64,000 nucleotides of DNA from JAXMAF01 sp046350555 (GCA_046350555.1 JAXMAF010000027.1:4082-68081); one strand, 5' to 3'; positions 25,545 to 34,912 are shown, numbered from the stretch's first letter. Made by a program: numbers and translations. The notes: generated by a model not told the origin, from the letters alone.

Positions 25545-25790
25545 ATGATCTCCCGCATCGGCGCCTTCGAGGCCAAGACCAACTTCTCCAAGCTGCTCGA
25601 GCGCGTCGCCGGCGGCGAGCACATTGTCGTCACGCGCAACGGTCGCCCCGTTGCGGAGATCGTCCCGTACCGCGAGGACTCGGGCGTCGATCCAGTGCGG
25701 GCGGCGATCGATGGATTGACGGCGGCCCGTCGTGGTGTGACGCTGGGTCGCTTGACGATCCGCCAGTTGATCGACGAGGGGCGTCGCTGA
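25545..25790 (+). CDS. Phd/YefM-family antitoxin
   Basis: The 81-residue product has the Phd/YefM N-terminal DNA-binding fold (GAFEAKTNFSKLLERVAGGE, ITVVTRNGRPVAEI-like block VVTRNGRPVAEIVPY). A C-terminal tail of about 35 residues (GLTAARRGVTLGRLTIRQLI) probably wraps the toxin. It lies one base before the PIN toxin, so the pair is cotranscribed and coupled. It starts 149 nt after DGR target 2 on the same strand. Confidence 0.92.
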   Translation: MISRIGAFEAKTNFSKLLERVAGGEHIVVTRNGRPVAEIVPYREDSGVDPVRAAIDGLTAARRGVTLGRLTIRQLIDEGRR

Positions 25791-25791
25791 G

Positions 25792-26208
25792 ATGGTGCAT
25801 GCGTTCGTGCTCGACTGTTCGGTGGCGTTGAGTTGGTGCTTCGAGGACGAGGCGCGCCCGGAGACGGACGCAGTGCTGGCGCGATTGGCCAAGGCGCGTG
25901 CGCTCGTTCCCGTGCTGTGGCACGCCGAGCTGGCCAACGCATTCGTCGTCGCCGAGCGCCGCGGCAGGGTGACCTCCGCCCAGGCCCAGTCGATGCTCGC
26001 GTTCGCGCTGCGACTGCCGATCGATGTCGACGATCGCCCGCGATCACCGACGATTTCCGCAGTCGTCGCCGTCGCCCGCGCCCATCGGCTCACCGGCTAC
26101 GACGCGTTCTACGTCGAGCTGGCGTTGAGTCGATCGCTGCCGATCGCCACCGCCGACGCAGCGGTGCGCAAGGCGGCGGTGGAACTTGGAATCCGGTCGC
26201 TGGTCTGA
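25792..26208 (+). CDS. PIN-domain (VapC-like) ribonuclease toxin
   Basis: The 138-residue PIN protein shows the four acidic active-site residues: Asp8 (FVLDCSVALSW), Glu46 (AELANAF), Asp104 (GYDAFYVELAL) and Asp122 (ATADAAVRKAA). These bind Mg and cleave RNA, usually tRNA or rRNA at a specific site. The length is normal for the family. The upstream Phd-type antitoxin is expected to inhibit it. It marks the right-hand border of the DGR block and may stabilise it, which is an inference. Confidence 0.92.
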   Translation: MVHAFVLDCSVALSWCFEDEARPETDAVLARLAKARALVPVLWHAELANAFVVAERRGRVTSAQAQSMLAFALRLPIDVDDRPRSPTISAVVAVARAHRLTGYDAFYVELALSRSLPIATADAAVRKAAVELGIRSLV

Positions 26209-26297
26209 GCGCGCGACACTCGTGAGCGTTGCGGCAGCCGGGACGGCTGCACCACAAGGCGGCGGCGCAGCCGGGTGCGGGCGTCGGACGGCGCGAC

Positions 26298-26434
26298 TAC
26301 CCACACCACGTACCAACCCACACCACGTACCCACCCACACCACGTACCAACCCATACCACGTACCAACCCACACCACGTACCAACCCACACCACGTACCA
26401 ACCCACACCACGTACCCGCCCACACCACGCACAC
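26298..26434. repeat. 17-bp tandem array, about eight copies
   Basis: The unit CACCACGTACCAACCCA is repeated head to tail with few changes (CACCCA and CGCCCA variants, one TACCACG start). The array lies between the toxin gene and the dehydrogenase, ending 23 nt before its ATG, so it is in the likely promoter or leader. The unit length is not a multiple of three. It has no spacers, so it is not a CRISPR. Confidence 0.92.
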
Positions 26435-26456
26435 GGCCTCCGCTACCATCGCCCCC

Positions 26457-27314
26457 ATGTCCCTTCCCACCTCCATCGCAGTCATCGGTGCCGGCACGAT
26501 GGGCTCCGGCATCGCGCTCGTCGCCGCCAAGAGCGGGGTCTCGGCCTGGCAGATCGACGTCAGCGCCGAGCAGCTCGACAAGGCGAAGTCGTACCACCGC
26601 AAGACGCTCGACCGTGACGTCGAGAAGCAGCGCATGACGCGCGAGCAGGCCGACGCGGCGCTGGCGAGGATCGCCTATGTCCGTTCCATCGACGATGCCG
26701 AGCGGGCGGAGTTCGCCATCGAGGCCGCCGTCGAGAACGTCGAGATCAAGCGCCGGATCTTCGTGCAGATGAAGGAGGCGCTCGCGCCGACGACGATCCT
26801 CGCCACGAACACCTCGTCCATCTCGATCACCGACCTCGCCCGCAGCGTCGGCGACGCGGCGGAGCGCGTGATCGGGATGCACTTCTTCAACCCGGTGCCG
26901 GTCATGAAGCTCGTCGAGGTGATCAAGGGGCTCGCGACGAGCGAGGCGACGACGGCCACGACGATCGCGCTCGCGACCGCGCTCGGCAAGACGGCGATTC
27001 CCGCCAACGACCGCGCCGGCTTCGTCAGCAACCGCGTGCTGATGCCGATGATCAACGAGGCGTTCCATGCGTGGATGGAGGGCGTCGCCGAGCCGGCCAA
27101 CATCGACGAGATCATGAAGCTCGGCTGCAACCTCCCGATGGGGCCGCTGCGCCTCGCCGACTTCATCGGGCTCGACGTCTGCCACGACATCATGATGGTG
27201 CTCTACCGCGAGCTCGGCGACCAGAAGTACTTCCCGTGCCCGAAGCTGCGGCAGCTCGTGCAGGCGGGGCGGCTGGGAGACAAGAGCGGGCAGGGGGTGT
27301 TTGGCTATCGATAG
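26457..27314 (+). CDS. hbd: 3-hydroxybutyryl-CoA dehydrogenase
   Basis: The 285-residue product is a full-length 3-hydroxyacyl-CoA dehydrogenase. The NAD-binding GAGTMGSGIALVAA is at about 10-23, with NTSSISITDLA, the catalytic-histidine block GMHFFNPVPVMKLVEVI (about 138) and the C-terminal GPLRLADFIGLDVCHDI. It oxidises 3-hydroxyacyl-CoA to 3-oxoacyl-CoA in the cytoplasm, in butyrate or fatty-acid metabolism. ATG 26457 starts directly at the Rossmann fold; the longer open frame only reads through the 17-bp array. An acyl-CoA mutase gene follows 350 nt downstream; that gap holds nothing I can name. Confidence 0.94.
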   Translation: MSLPTSIAVIGAGTMGSGIALVAAKSGVSAWQIDVSAEQLDKAKSYHRKTLDRDVEKQRMTREQADAALARIAYVRSIDDAERAEFAIEAAVENVEIKRRIFVQMKEALAPTTILATNTSSISITDLARSVGDAAERVIGMHFFNPVPVMKLVEVIKGLATSEATTATTIALATALGKTAIPANDRAGFVSNRVLMPMINEAFHAWMEGVAEPANIDEIMKLGCNLPMGPLRLADFIGLDVCHDIMMVLYRELGDQKYFPCPKLRQLVQAGRLGDKSGQGVFGYR

Positions 27315-27665
27315 TCACCGGCGTGTGACGGATCGGCTCGGTTCGCCTCGGCGGCGTCGATCGAAGGGAGATCGCCGAAATTGGGCGACTCCTCCACGAC
27401 GAGTGACGGCCGCCAGCCGCGCGATGAGCAGCGCGCCTCGCCGCATCCGGATTTCGATGGCCACATCGAGCGGCCTTGCCACCGCTGGGGCGCCGCGTTG
27501 GGCGAGCATGCGATCGCCCTGTCGCCCCTTCAGCGCTCTTTCCGGCGCAATCGGTCGATCGCCTACATTCATGCGGAAAGCGGGCTCGCGCGAAGTTGGT
27601 CTGGGCGGCCGTGGGGCCGCATTTGTCGACCCGAGCTTCAGTCCACGCCCATGCGGCAACCACCC

Positions 27666-29389
27666 ATGTCCACCGTCAACCGCCCGATGACCCAGATGGG
27701 CAAGCCGTCTGTTCCCTCGGTCTCGCCAGTCAAGCCGGCCGTCGATCCCGAGACGGTGACGCTCTCCGGCTACGTCGTCGACGAGCGGTACGGACCGAAG
27801 GAGGTCCAGGCGACCGATCCGAAGGATGCCTTGAAGCCGCATCCGCGCATCGGCGAGCCGGGCGAGTTTCCCTTCACCCGCGGCGTGCACAGGACGATGT
27901 ATCGCTCGCGCCTCTGGACGATGCGCCAGTTCGCCGGCTTCGGCTCGGCCGACGACACCAACCGGCGCTTCAAGTACCTGCTGGAGAACGCCCAGACCGG
28001 CGAGGGTTCCGGCGGCGCGACGGGTCGCGCCAACACCGGCCTCTCGACCGCGTTCGATCTGCCGACCCTCATGGGTCGCGACAGCGACGATCCGCTCGCC
28101 GCCGGAGAGGTCGGGCGCTGCGGCGTCGCGGTCTGCACGATCGACGACATGCATCGGCTCTACGCCGACATCCCCGTCGACGAGGTCACAGTGAGCCAGA
28201 CGATCAACGGTCCCGCCGCGGTCATCTGGGCGATGTACCTGGCGATGGCCCGCGAGCGCGGCATGTCGTGGAACGACCTCGGCGGCACGCTCCAGAACGA
28301 CATCCTCAAGGAGTTCCACTCGCAGAACGAGTTCATCTATCCGCCCGAGGCGAGCGTGAAGCTGGTCGTCGACACGATCGAGTTCGCCTCGCGGCAGACG
28401 GCCAGGTGGAACAGCGTGTCGATCTCGGGCTACCACATCCGCGAGGCCGGATCGACCGCGACGCAGGAGCTCGCCTTCACCCTGCGGCGACAGGATGGAG
28501 TACGTCGAGTGGTGCCTGAGGGCGCGGCCTCGTCGTCGACAGCTTCGCGCTGCGGCTCTCCTTCTTCTTCAGCCAGCCACACGAGTTCTTCGAGGAGATC
28601 TGCAAGCTGCGGGCGGCGCGGCGCATCTGGGCCGAGGCGATGCGCGACCGGTACGGGGCGAAGCAGGCGCGGTCGCTGCTCATGCGCACGCACGTGCAGA
28701 CCGCGGGTTGCTCGCTGACCGAGCAGCAGCCGCTCAACAACATCGTGCGCGTCGCGTACCAGGCGCTGGCCGGCGTCCTTGGCGGCTGCCAGTCGCTCCA
28801 CACCGACTCCATGGACGAGACGCTCGGACTTCCGACGGAGGAGGCCGTCCGCGTGGCGCTGCGCACGCAGCAGATCCTCGCCCACGAGACGGGCGTCCAT
28901 CGCACCGTCGATCCGCTCGGCGGAAGCTGGTTCGTCGAAGCCCTCACGGATCGCATGGAGACGGACGCGAACGCGATGATCAAGGAGATCGACGAGATGG
29001 GCGGCGTCGTCGAAGGCATCCATCGCGGCTATTTCCGCCGCGCCATCGCCGAGGCGAGCTACCGCTTCGGACAGGAGATGGAGGCGGGCGACCGCATCAT
29101 CGTCGGCGTCAACGCCTACCCCGAGGGCAACGAGGCGCACGGCGTGGAGATCCTTCAGATTCCGCACTCGGTCGAGGTCGAGCAGTGCGCCCGGCTCGAG
29201 ACCTTCCGTCGCGAGCGCGACGCCGACGCGGCGCGCCGGGCGCTCGACGCGATCCGCGCCGCGGCCCGCGGCGGCGACAACGTCATGCCTTCGCTGATCG
29301 AAGGCGCGCACGCCAAGTGCACGCTCGGCGAGATGGTGCAGGCGATGGCCGACGTCTTCGGGCGCTACTCCGGTGGACCGGAGTGGTAG
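27666..29389 (+). CDS. Acyl-CoA (methylmalonyl-CoA type) mutase large subunit, broken by two frameshifts
   Basis: The frame encodes a methylmalonyl/isobutyryl-CoA mutase catalytic barrel: FPFTRGVHRTMYRSRLWTMR, the substrate-binding TGLSTAFDLPTLMG, GGTLQNDILKEF, ISGYHIREAGSTATQE, then LPTEEAVRVALRTQQIL and GGSWFVEALTD. The B12-binding domain is missing, as in IcmA-type enzymes that pair with a separate small subunit. Two extra bases break it, one near 28487 and one near 28529; the reading passes through all three frames before ending at 29389. Everything else is well conserved, so a very recent mutation or assembly error is likelier than an old pseudogene. ATG 27651 is an alternative start. 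With the methylcitrate genes it suggests propionyl-CoA metabolism. Confidence 0.82.
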
Positions 29390-29508
29390 AGGCGAAGGCT
29401 CGATCGAGGGCTCCGTCGATGCGTCGCGGGCGGCGTTCGTCGGTCCGTCGGAGTGGTGGGGTGCGAACGCGCGATCGGGCGCCCTCGTCGCGGCGCCGAC
29501 GGCCCCGG

Positions 29509-29613
29509 CGACCGGCCATGCGCGTGCTGGGAACGGCCCTCGCGTTGTCGGATCGTCCCGACGATCGGCCATGCACGTTCTGGGAACGGAACGGCCTTCG
29601 CGTTGCCGGATCG
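29509..29613. repeat. About 50-bp direct repeat, two copies
   Basis: Units near 29509-29554 and 29562-29613 share CGGCCATG, CTGGGAACGG and CGCGTTG.CGGATCG, the second with an insertion. They lie in the 412-nt gap after the mutase gene, in which I see no supported gene. Confidence 0.6.
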
Positions 29614-29801
29614 AGGCGTTTTCGCGGCGGGACGGTGAATGCGCGTGGGCTGGAGATTCCTCGACGTTGGCGGTATACGTCTGACGGAGCAGTACCATGC
29701 CACGCGTCGAGCAACGGGTCTTGAAACGTGCGCGGCGTGCGCAAGCCGATCGCCTTGCATCGGTCGGCACACGGCCCGCGCGAACGGGTGGGGCGCATCG
29801 G

Positions 29802-30053
29802 ATGACCTTCGACCAGATCCAGCGCCTGCTTCGGACACGGCCGTTCCGCCCCTTTCGCGTCCACATGTCCGACGGCCGGGCGTTCGACGTGCGCCATCCG
29901 GAGCTGGTGGCGTTCATCCGCGGGATGGAGCGGACGATGATCCTCGGCTTCCCCCGGGAGGATGCGTACGAGCTGATCGATCTCCTGCACGTCTCGTCGA
30001 TCGGTGATTGCCCTCGGCGCGCGGGGGGACGCCGTCGGTCGAGCGCGAATTGA
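29802..30053 (+). CDS. Small conserved-looking protein of unknown function
   Basis: The 83-residue product begins MTFDQIQRLLRTRPFRPFRV, then HMSDGRAFDVRHPELVAF and a final DAYELIDLLHVSSI. Small proteins with this FRPF..H..DGR...RHPE pattern are, from memory, common in planctomycete genomes, but no function is known to me. ATG 29802 was chosen because similarity starts there; an upstream ATG at 29697 adds only basic low-complexity sequence. It stands alone between the mutase and hisS. Confidence 0.65.
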   Translation: MTFDQIQRLLRTRPFRPFRVHMSDGRAFDVRHPELVAFIRGMERTMILGFPREDAYELIDLLHVSSIGDCPRRAGGRRRSSAN

Positions 30054-30095
30054 GCGATGCCGGGGCCGAAGCCGTGCGACGCGGCGTGAGCGCTT

Positions 30096-30199
30096 CCACG
30101 CGCGCCCGTTGATCCTCGCGCCCCGCCCAACCCGATCCCGCCGCGAGCCGCCAGTGTGGGCAACGGGCCGAACGCATGGAGGTCTGCTGGAATCCGTCT
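30096..30199 (-). repeat. Dispersed 104-bp element, copy D
   Basis: It is a moderately diverged copy ending 14 nt before the hisS start codon. The right end is ...GGAATCCGTCT and the left terminal repeat is worn. It may therefore lie in the hisS leader. Confidence 0.85.
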
Positions 30200-30213
30200 T
30201 ACAGTCCCGCCCA

Positions 30214-31587
30214 ATGCGTTTCCAAGCCCCGCGTGGCACGCGCGACTTCTTCCCCGCCGAGATGGCGGTGCGCCGGCACATCGAAGGTGCGTGGCGCAGC
30301 GCGTCGATCGACTTCGGCTTCGAGGAGGTCGACGGACCGACGTTCGAGCACCTCGATCTCTACACGGTCAAGAGCGGCGACGCGATCGTCAGCGAGCTCT
30401 TCTCGTTCACGCGCGCCGGTGGCGAGGACACGTACGCGCTGCGCCCCGAGTTCACTCCGACGCTGGCGCGCATGATCGCGTCGACGGGGGGGAAGCTGCC
30501 GCTGCCGATCAAGTGGTTCGCGATCCCGAACTTCTTCCGCGCCGAGCGCCCGCAGCGCGGCCGCCTGCGCGAGTTCTTCCAGTGGAACGTCGATCTTGTC
30601 GGCGTCGATGGACCGCGGGCCGACGCCGAGGTGATCGCGGTCGCCGTCGCGGCGCTCGAGCGGCTCGGCCTCGGCCCGCGCGACGTGCAGGTGAAGTTCA
30701 GCCATCGCGGGGCCGTCTCCGGGATCCTCTCGTCGCTGGGCGTGCCGGCGGAGCGGCTCGGCGCCGCGTTCGAGCTGCTCGATCGGCGCGACAAGCTCGA
30801 GCCGGCGGAGCTCGCCCGCCGGCGCGATGCGCTCGGGCTCGCGGGCGACGCCGCGGTGCGCTTCGACGAGGCGGTGCGCACGTCGGTTCCGCTGGCGGCG
30901 CTCCTTGGCGGCACGGCGCCGCTCGAGGTGCCCGCAAGCGACCTCCAGCCGCTGCGCGCGCTCGGCGAGGAGCTTCGCGCCATCGGACTCCTCGAATGGT
31001 GCCATCTCGACCTCGGCATCGTGCGCGGCCTCGCGTACTACACGGGCACCGTCTTCGAGATCCACGAGACGAGCGGCGCGGAGCGCGCGGTCGCCGGCGG
31101 CGGGCGCTACGACGGCCTCGTCGAGCTCTTCGGCGGCCCGAGCATGCCGGCGATCGGCTTCGGCATGGGTGACGTGGTGCTGGGACTGGTGCTGCGCGAA
31201 CGCGGACTCCTTGGCGCCTCGTCGCCGGCGACCGGCGCGGGCGGAACGTCGGTTCCGTCCGTGGGGGGCGAGATCGACCTGCTTCCTCGCCCCGACGCCT
31301 TCGTCGTCTCCGCCGGCGGCGACGACGCCGATCGCGCCGTGCGCGAGCTCGTGTCCAAGCTGCGGCGCGCGGGGCTCCACGCGCGCTTCAGCTACAAGTC
31401 GACCCGCAACGTCGGCAAGCTCCTCGGCGAGGCCAACCGGTGCCGCAGCCGGTGCGCGGTCATCGTCGGCGCGGAGCTCGCGGATGGACAGGTGGTGGTG
31501 AAGGATCTCGCCTCGGGTGCCCAACGGATCGAGGCCCTGGATGAGGTGATCCGCCTCGTCGCCGACCTGCGTCGTCGGGCGACGTAG
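30214..31587 (+). CDS. hisS: Histidine--tRNA ligase
   Basis: The 457-residue product is a class II histidyl-tRNA synthetase that charges tRNA-His in the cytoplasm. It has motif 1 (GTRDFFPAEMAVRRH onward), motif 2 (FRAERPQRGRLREFFQWNVD, about 105-125), the histidine-binding LGIVRGLAYYTGTVFE (about 270) and motif 3 (GGRYDGLVELFG...PAIGFGMG). A C-terminal anticodon-binding domain carries a KSTRNVGKLL stretch. ATG 30214 gives the canonical start. Copy D of the dispersed element directly precedes it. Confidence 0.96.
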   Translation: MRFQAPRGTRDFFPAEMAVRRHIEGAWRSASIDFGFEEVDGPTFEHLDLYTVKSGDAIVSELFSFTRAGGEDTYALRPEFTPTLARMIASTGGKLPLPIKWFAIPNFFRAERPQRGRLREFFQWNVDLVGVDGPRADAEVIAVAVAALERLGLGPRDVQVKFSHRGAVSGILSSLGVPAERLGAAFELLDRRDKLEPAELARRRDALGLAGDAAVRFDEAVRTSVPLAALLGGTAPLEVPASDLQPLRALGEELRAIGLLEWCHLDLGIVRGLAYYTGTVFEIHETSGAERAVAGGGRYDGLVELFGGPSMPAIGFGMGDVVLGLVLRERGLLGASSPATGAGGTSVPSVGGEIDLLPRPDAFVVSAGGDDADRAVRELVSKLRRAGLHARFSYKSTRNVGKLLGEANRCRSRCAVIVGAELADGQVVVKDLASGAQRIEALDEVIRLVADLRRRAT

Positions 31588-31638
31588 CGGTCGTCGTTCG
31601 CGCCGATCCCCGGCCGACGGTACGATGTCGTCACTCCC

Positions 31639-32346
31639 ATGATCCCGCTCCTCGCCGCCCTCGCGCTCGCCCTCTCGCCGCAATCGGTCGATCTCGGCCA
31701 GCCGGTCAGGATGAACGGAGCGCCGTATGCGCCGATGACGATGGGCGCCAAGCCGCAAGGCCTCGATGGCAGGGCGATCACCCTCTTCAACGGATCGAAC
31801 TGGAGCCAGTGGGTCGATCGCCAGGGCAAGCCGAGCGCGTGGGAGATCAAGCCCGAGGGCGCGATCCTGGTGAAGGGCGGGGACGCGCTCACCACGCGCG
31901 AGTTCGGCGACGCGCAGATCCATCTCGAGTTCCGCTGCCCCAACATCGAGGGCGCGACGGGCCAGGCGCGCGGCAACTCGGGCGTCTACATCCAGGGTCG
32001 ATACGAGGTGCAGGTGCTCGACAGCTACGGCGGGCCGCCGAAGGAGAACGGCTGCGGCGGGATCTACGGGCAGGCGACTCCCTTGGTGAACGCCTGCGCG
32101 CCTCCCGAGTTCTGGCAGACGTACGACATCGTCTTCCGCGCGCCGCGCTTCGACGACAAGGGCGCGGTCACCGAGAAGCCGCGCCTGACGGTCTTCCAGA
32201 ACGGGGTCGTGATCCACAACAACATCGAGCTCAGCGGACCGACGGGAGGCGCCATCGCCGAGAACATGGTCCCGACCGGCCCCCTTCTTCTCCAGGACCA
32301 CGGCGATCCGGTGATGTACCGCAACATCTGGATCCGGCCGCTGTGA
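31639..32346 (+). CDS. Secreted DUF1080 (3-keto-disaccharide hydrolase-like) protein
   Basis: The 235-residue product has a signal peptide (MIPLLAALALALS) and a single DUF1080 concanavalin-like domain. Family marks are LFNGSNWSQWVDRQGKP, GDAQIHLEFRCP, GNSGVYIQGRYEVQVLDSYG, CGGIYGQATPL and LQDHGDPVMYRNIWIRPL. DUF1080 proteins are strongly expanded in planctomycetes and verrucomicrobia, and some hydrolyse 3-keto-glycosides. The role is therefore probably extracytoplasmic carbohydrate breakdown. Confidence 0.93.
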   Translation: MIPLLAALALALSPQSVDLGQPVRMNGAPYAPMTMGAKPQGLDGRAITLFNGSNWSQWVDRQGKPSAWEIKPEGAILVKGGDALTTREFGDAQIHLEFRCPNIEGATGQARGNSGVYIQGRYEVQVLDSYGGPPKENGCGGIYGQATPLVNACAPPEFWQTYDIVFRAPRFDDKGAVTEKPRLTVFQNGVVIHNNIELSGPTGGAIAENMVPTGPLLLQDHGDPVMYRNIWIRPL

Positions 32347-32471
32347 GCGCCGCGGGAGCCGGGAGCCGGGCATCAGGCGTCAGGAACGGGGAAGCAGGAG
32401 TCGAGGGTCGTGGCCACCGTCCGTGCGCGAGAAGCGGCGCTTTGTTCCCACCGTCTCCATGAGCTCTCGGC

Positions 32472-33104
32472 GTGCGACTTCTCGTCATCACCGCCGTTGA
32501 AGCCGAGGCCGCGGCGATCGGAACGCACGCGGACGTCGTGGTCGTCGCCGGGGGCGTCGGGCGCACGAACGCGGCGTGCGCGACGACGGAAGCGATCCTG
32601 CGGCGCGGACCCTTCGACGGTGCGATCAACGCGGGCATCGCCGGCGCCTTGCCGGGCGCCGGACTTGGGATCGGCGACGTGGTGGTGGCCAGCGAATGCG
32701 TCTACGTCGAGGAAGGAATCGCGACGCCGGACGGTTTCCTGGACATGCGAGGGCTCCGGTTCGCGCTGGGCGACTTCGAGGGCAATCGCGTGCCCGTCGA
32801 TCCGGCCATGCTCGCGGCGATCCGCGGCGCGTTTCGCAGCGGTCCGATCGCCACGGTCGCGACGTGCTCCGGCACCGACAGCGCCGCCGCCGAGGTCGTT
32901 CGCCGCACGTCGGCGCTCGCCGAGGCGATGGAGGGCGCGGCGGTCGTCCACGCGGCGCGCCGCCTTGGCGTTCCGGCGATCGAGCTGCGCGCCGTGAGCA
33001 ACTCGACGGGCGATCGCGACCGCCAACAATGGGACGCGAAGCGGGCCTTCGCAGCGCTTGGCCCGGCGTTGCGCGAGGCCATCGAACGACTCCGCGCGCG
33101 GTAG
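32472..33104 (+). CDS. mqnB: Futalosine hydrolase
   Basis: The 210-residue product is a nucleoside phosphorylase-fold hydrolase with GGVGRTNAA near 28, NAGIAGALPGAGLGIGDVV near 53, the substrate-binding AMEGAAV near 155 and SNSTGDRDRQQWD near 176. The last block is typical of MqnB, which releases hypoxanthine from futalosine in the alternative menaquinone pathway. The start is GTG 32472. No other mqn gene is nearby. Related MTA/SAH nucleosidases are a less likely identity. Confidence 0.87.
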   Translation: MRLLVITAVEAEAAAIGTHADVVVVAGGVGRTNAACATTEAILRRGPFDGAINAGIAGALPGAGLGIGDVVVASECVYVEEGIATPDGFLDMRGLRFALGDFEGNRVPVDPAMLAAIRGAFRSGPIATVATCSGTDSAAAEVVRRTSALAEAMEGAAVVHAARRLGVPAIELRAVSNSTGDRDRQQWDAKRAFAALGPALREAIERLRAR

Positions 33105-33238
33105 TTGGTTCCGGGCCCGGGCCGGGGCCGGGGCGTGCGTCGCGTGCCGCGATCGGTCAAGCTCGTCGTGCGGCGCGGCGGGGGCCATCGTCGCGTCAGC
33201 GTCCAGCCTTCCACACCGTCGCACCCTGGCCAACGAAC

Positions 33239-33901
33239 ATGCAACGCTCGCACCATTGCGTCCGCTGCGGCGAGGACCTCACGCGGGTTCCGACCTGGAT
33301 CGAATCCGTCTACGGCCTGCCGATCGTCCAGTGCAGCGACTGCGGCGCGACGATCGTGCGCCGGCGACATCCGATGGAGCGCGTGCTTCACCGCCTTCGC
33401 GTGCTCGACCTGGGGCTTGGCATCCTGGCGTCGCAGGTCGTCGCGCTGGCCCTGGCGACGATCGTCGCCTGCGGCTGCGCGATCTTCACGCAGCGCGCGG
33501 TGCGTTGGCTGCTCACCTCGTCGGCGCCTCCCGACATCGAGCTGGCGATGGTGCTCGCGGCGGTGGCGGCGACGGCGCTTGGCGCCTGGCTCGCGATCGC
33601 CTTCGGCCACCTCCGCATGCGCGTCGTCGCGCCATGCTTCGCGATCTGGGTGTGCCTCTGGTTGGCGCTTCCGTTGATCGTCGAGTGGTTCGACGCCGTG
33701 CCGCGCGGCGGCAAGGTCAGCGTCGCGAGCGCCCGATCGGTCCTCTCGACCTGGGGCGCCGCGGCGGCGCTGGTGCCGGTTGTCGCCATCGGCGTGCCCG
33801 TCGGCCTGCTGATCCGGCGCGGCGCCGCCCGCGCGTACCACCTGTTCTGGCGCCGCGCCCTGCGGCGTGCGCGCCGGCGGAAGACCCGAGTGCTGCCATG
33901 A
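33239..33901 (+). CDS. Zinc-ribbon membrane protein
   Basis: The 220-residue product begins with a two-CxxC zinc ribbon (HCVRCGEDL and QCSDCGATI, residues 7-35) followed by four hydrophobic segments and a very basic tail. I do not recognise a family name. The ribbon plus membrane layout repeats in the next gene, whose ATG overlaps the stop as ATGA. The two form an operon and probably act together at the membrane. Confidence 0.75.
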   Translation: MQRSHHCVRCGEDLTRVPTWIESVYGLPIVQCSDCGATIVRRRHPMERVLHRLRVLDLGLGILASQVVALALATIVACGCAIFTQRAVRWLLTSSAPPDIELAMVLAAVAATALGAWLAIAFGHLRMRVVAPCFAIWVCLWLALPLIVEWFDAVPRGGKVSVASARSVLSTWGAAAALVPVVAIGVPVGLLIRRGAARAYHLFWRRALRRARRRKTRVLP

Positions 33902-34884
33902 CACGAGCCCATTCCCCCGATGGCCCGCGCGCCGGAGCGGCGACGACGGTCGCCAAGGATTCGGCGGCGAGCCCGCCGCGCGAGTCGTCGCCATCCTTCG
34001 CCGACGCGCCGCGCGTCTCCACCATCGCCGCCGATCGGCTGTGCGTCGCGTGCGGCCACAACCTCATCGGCCAGCCGGTCGTGCGCGAGCCGCACTACGG
34101 GTTGATCGTGGCGCGCTGTCCCGAGTGCGGCGAGGTGGCGGCGCTCCAGGAGTATCCGTTGCTTGGACGGTGGGGAAATCGACTGGGGCTGATGCTCGCG
34201 GCGATCTGCATGGCGATCGGCATCGCCCTGGTCGTGGCATCGAGCCTCGCGCTGACAAGCATGACGATGGGCGTCGGAGGTGCGTTCGCCACGGGCCTCA
34301 CGCGGCAGGTCGAACAGGATCTTCAGCGGTGGGCTGCGTCGGCGCTGCCGGCGACACCGTGGTGGCAGGCGCGGGCGGCGCCCGAGGCGCAGCAGTGGTG
34401 GGACGAACAGGGTGGCCTCGACGGGTTCGTCACCGCGCATGGCGGCTGGTTCCGTTGCGGCAACCGGATGGCGCTGCTTCTTTGGATTCCGTGCGCCGCC
34501 GCAGCCACCAGCATCGGCGTCGTCTGGTCGGTCCTGTTGCTCGGCGTGCGCCGACAACGGCTCTGGGCGATCGGTCTGGTGCTGATCGGGCTCGCGGCGA
34601 CGTTCGAGATCCTGGTCATCTCGGCGGACCTGGACCTGTTCAGCGCAAGCGGTGCCCGGGGCTGGTTCGACGAGGCGTACCGCAGCGCGATGATGCGCCT
34701 CGACTGGCCGGTGCGCGGCGTCACGCTGGCGTTGCTCGCGGTCGCGCTCGCCGTCGGGTTCGCGGTGGGCCGACCGCTGGCGCGCGCTGCGACCTGCCTC
34801 CTGCTTCCGCCCCGGTTCCGCGGCGTGCTCTCGATCCTCTGGACCGCCGACGGCAAGCCGCCGCCGCGCGCCGCGGACCGATAG
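33898..34884 (+). CDS. Zinc-ribbon membrane protein, paralogous in layout to the previous gene
   Basis: The 328-residue product has about 45 disordered residues, then a zinc ribbon (LCVACGHNL and RCPECGEVA, about 48-78) and four to five hydrophobic segments (LGLMLAAICMAIGIALVVASSLAL, LLLWIPCAAAATSIGVVWSVLLLG, LWAIGLVLIGLAATFEILVI, VTLALLAVALAVGFAVG). A Trp-rich extracytoplasmic loop lies near residues 155-190. Function unknown. Translation is coupled to the upstream gene by an ATGA overlap. Confidence 0.78.
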   Translation: MTRAHSPDGPRAGAATTVAKDSAASPPRESSPSFADAPRVSTIAADRLCVACGHNLIGQPVVREPHYGLIVARCPECGEVAALQEYPLLGRWGNRLGLMLAAICMAIGIALVVASSLALTSMTMGVGGAFATGLTRQVEQDLQRWAASALPATPWWQARAAPEAQQWWDEQGGLDGFVTAHGGWFRCGNRMALLLWIPCAAAATSIGVVWSVLLLGVRRQRLWAIGLVLIGLAATFEILVISADLDLFSASGARGWFDEAYRSAMMRLDWPVRGVTLALLAVALAVGFAVGRPLARAATCLLLPPRFRGVLSILWTADGKPPPRAADR

Positions 34885-34912
34885 CGAAGGCGCACGCACG
34901 GGCGCTGGAGCG

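Noticed and set aside
26298..26434. CRISPR array
   Set aside because: The units are 17 bp, contiguous and without spacers, and no cas gene is near. The Cas4-like nuclease at 54808 is in a phage-type operon with no repeats.
27315..27665. Cobalamin riboswitch before the mutase
   Set aside because: I looked for the B12-box and the conserved junctions and did not find them.
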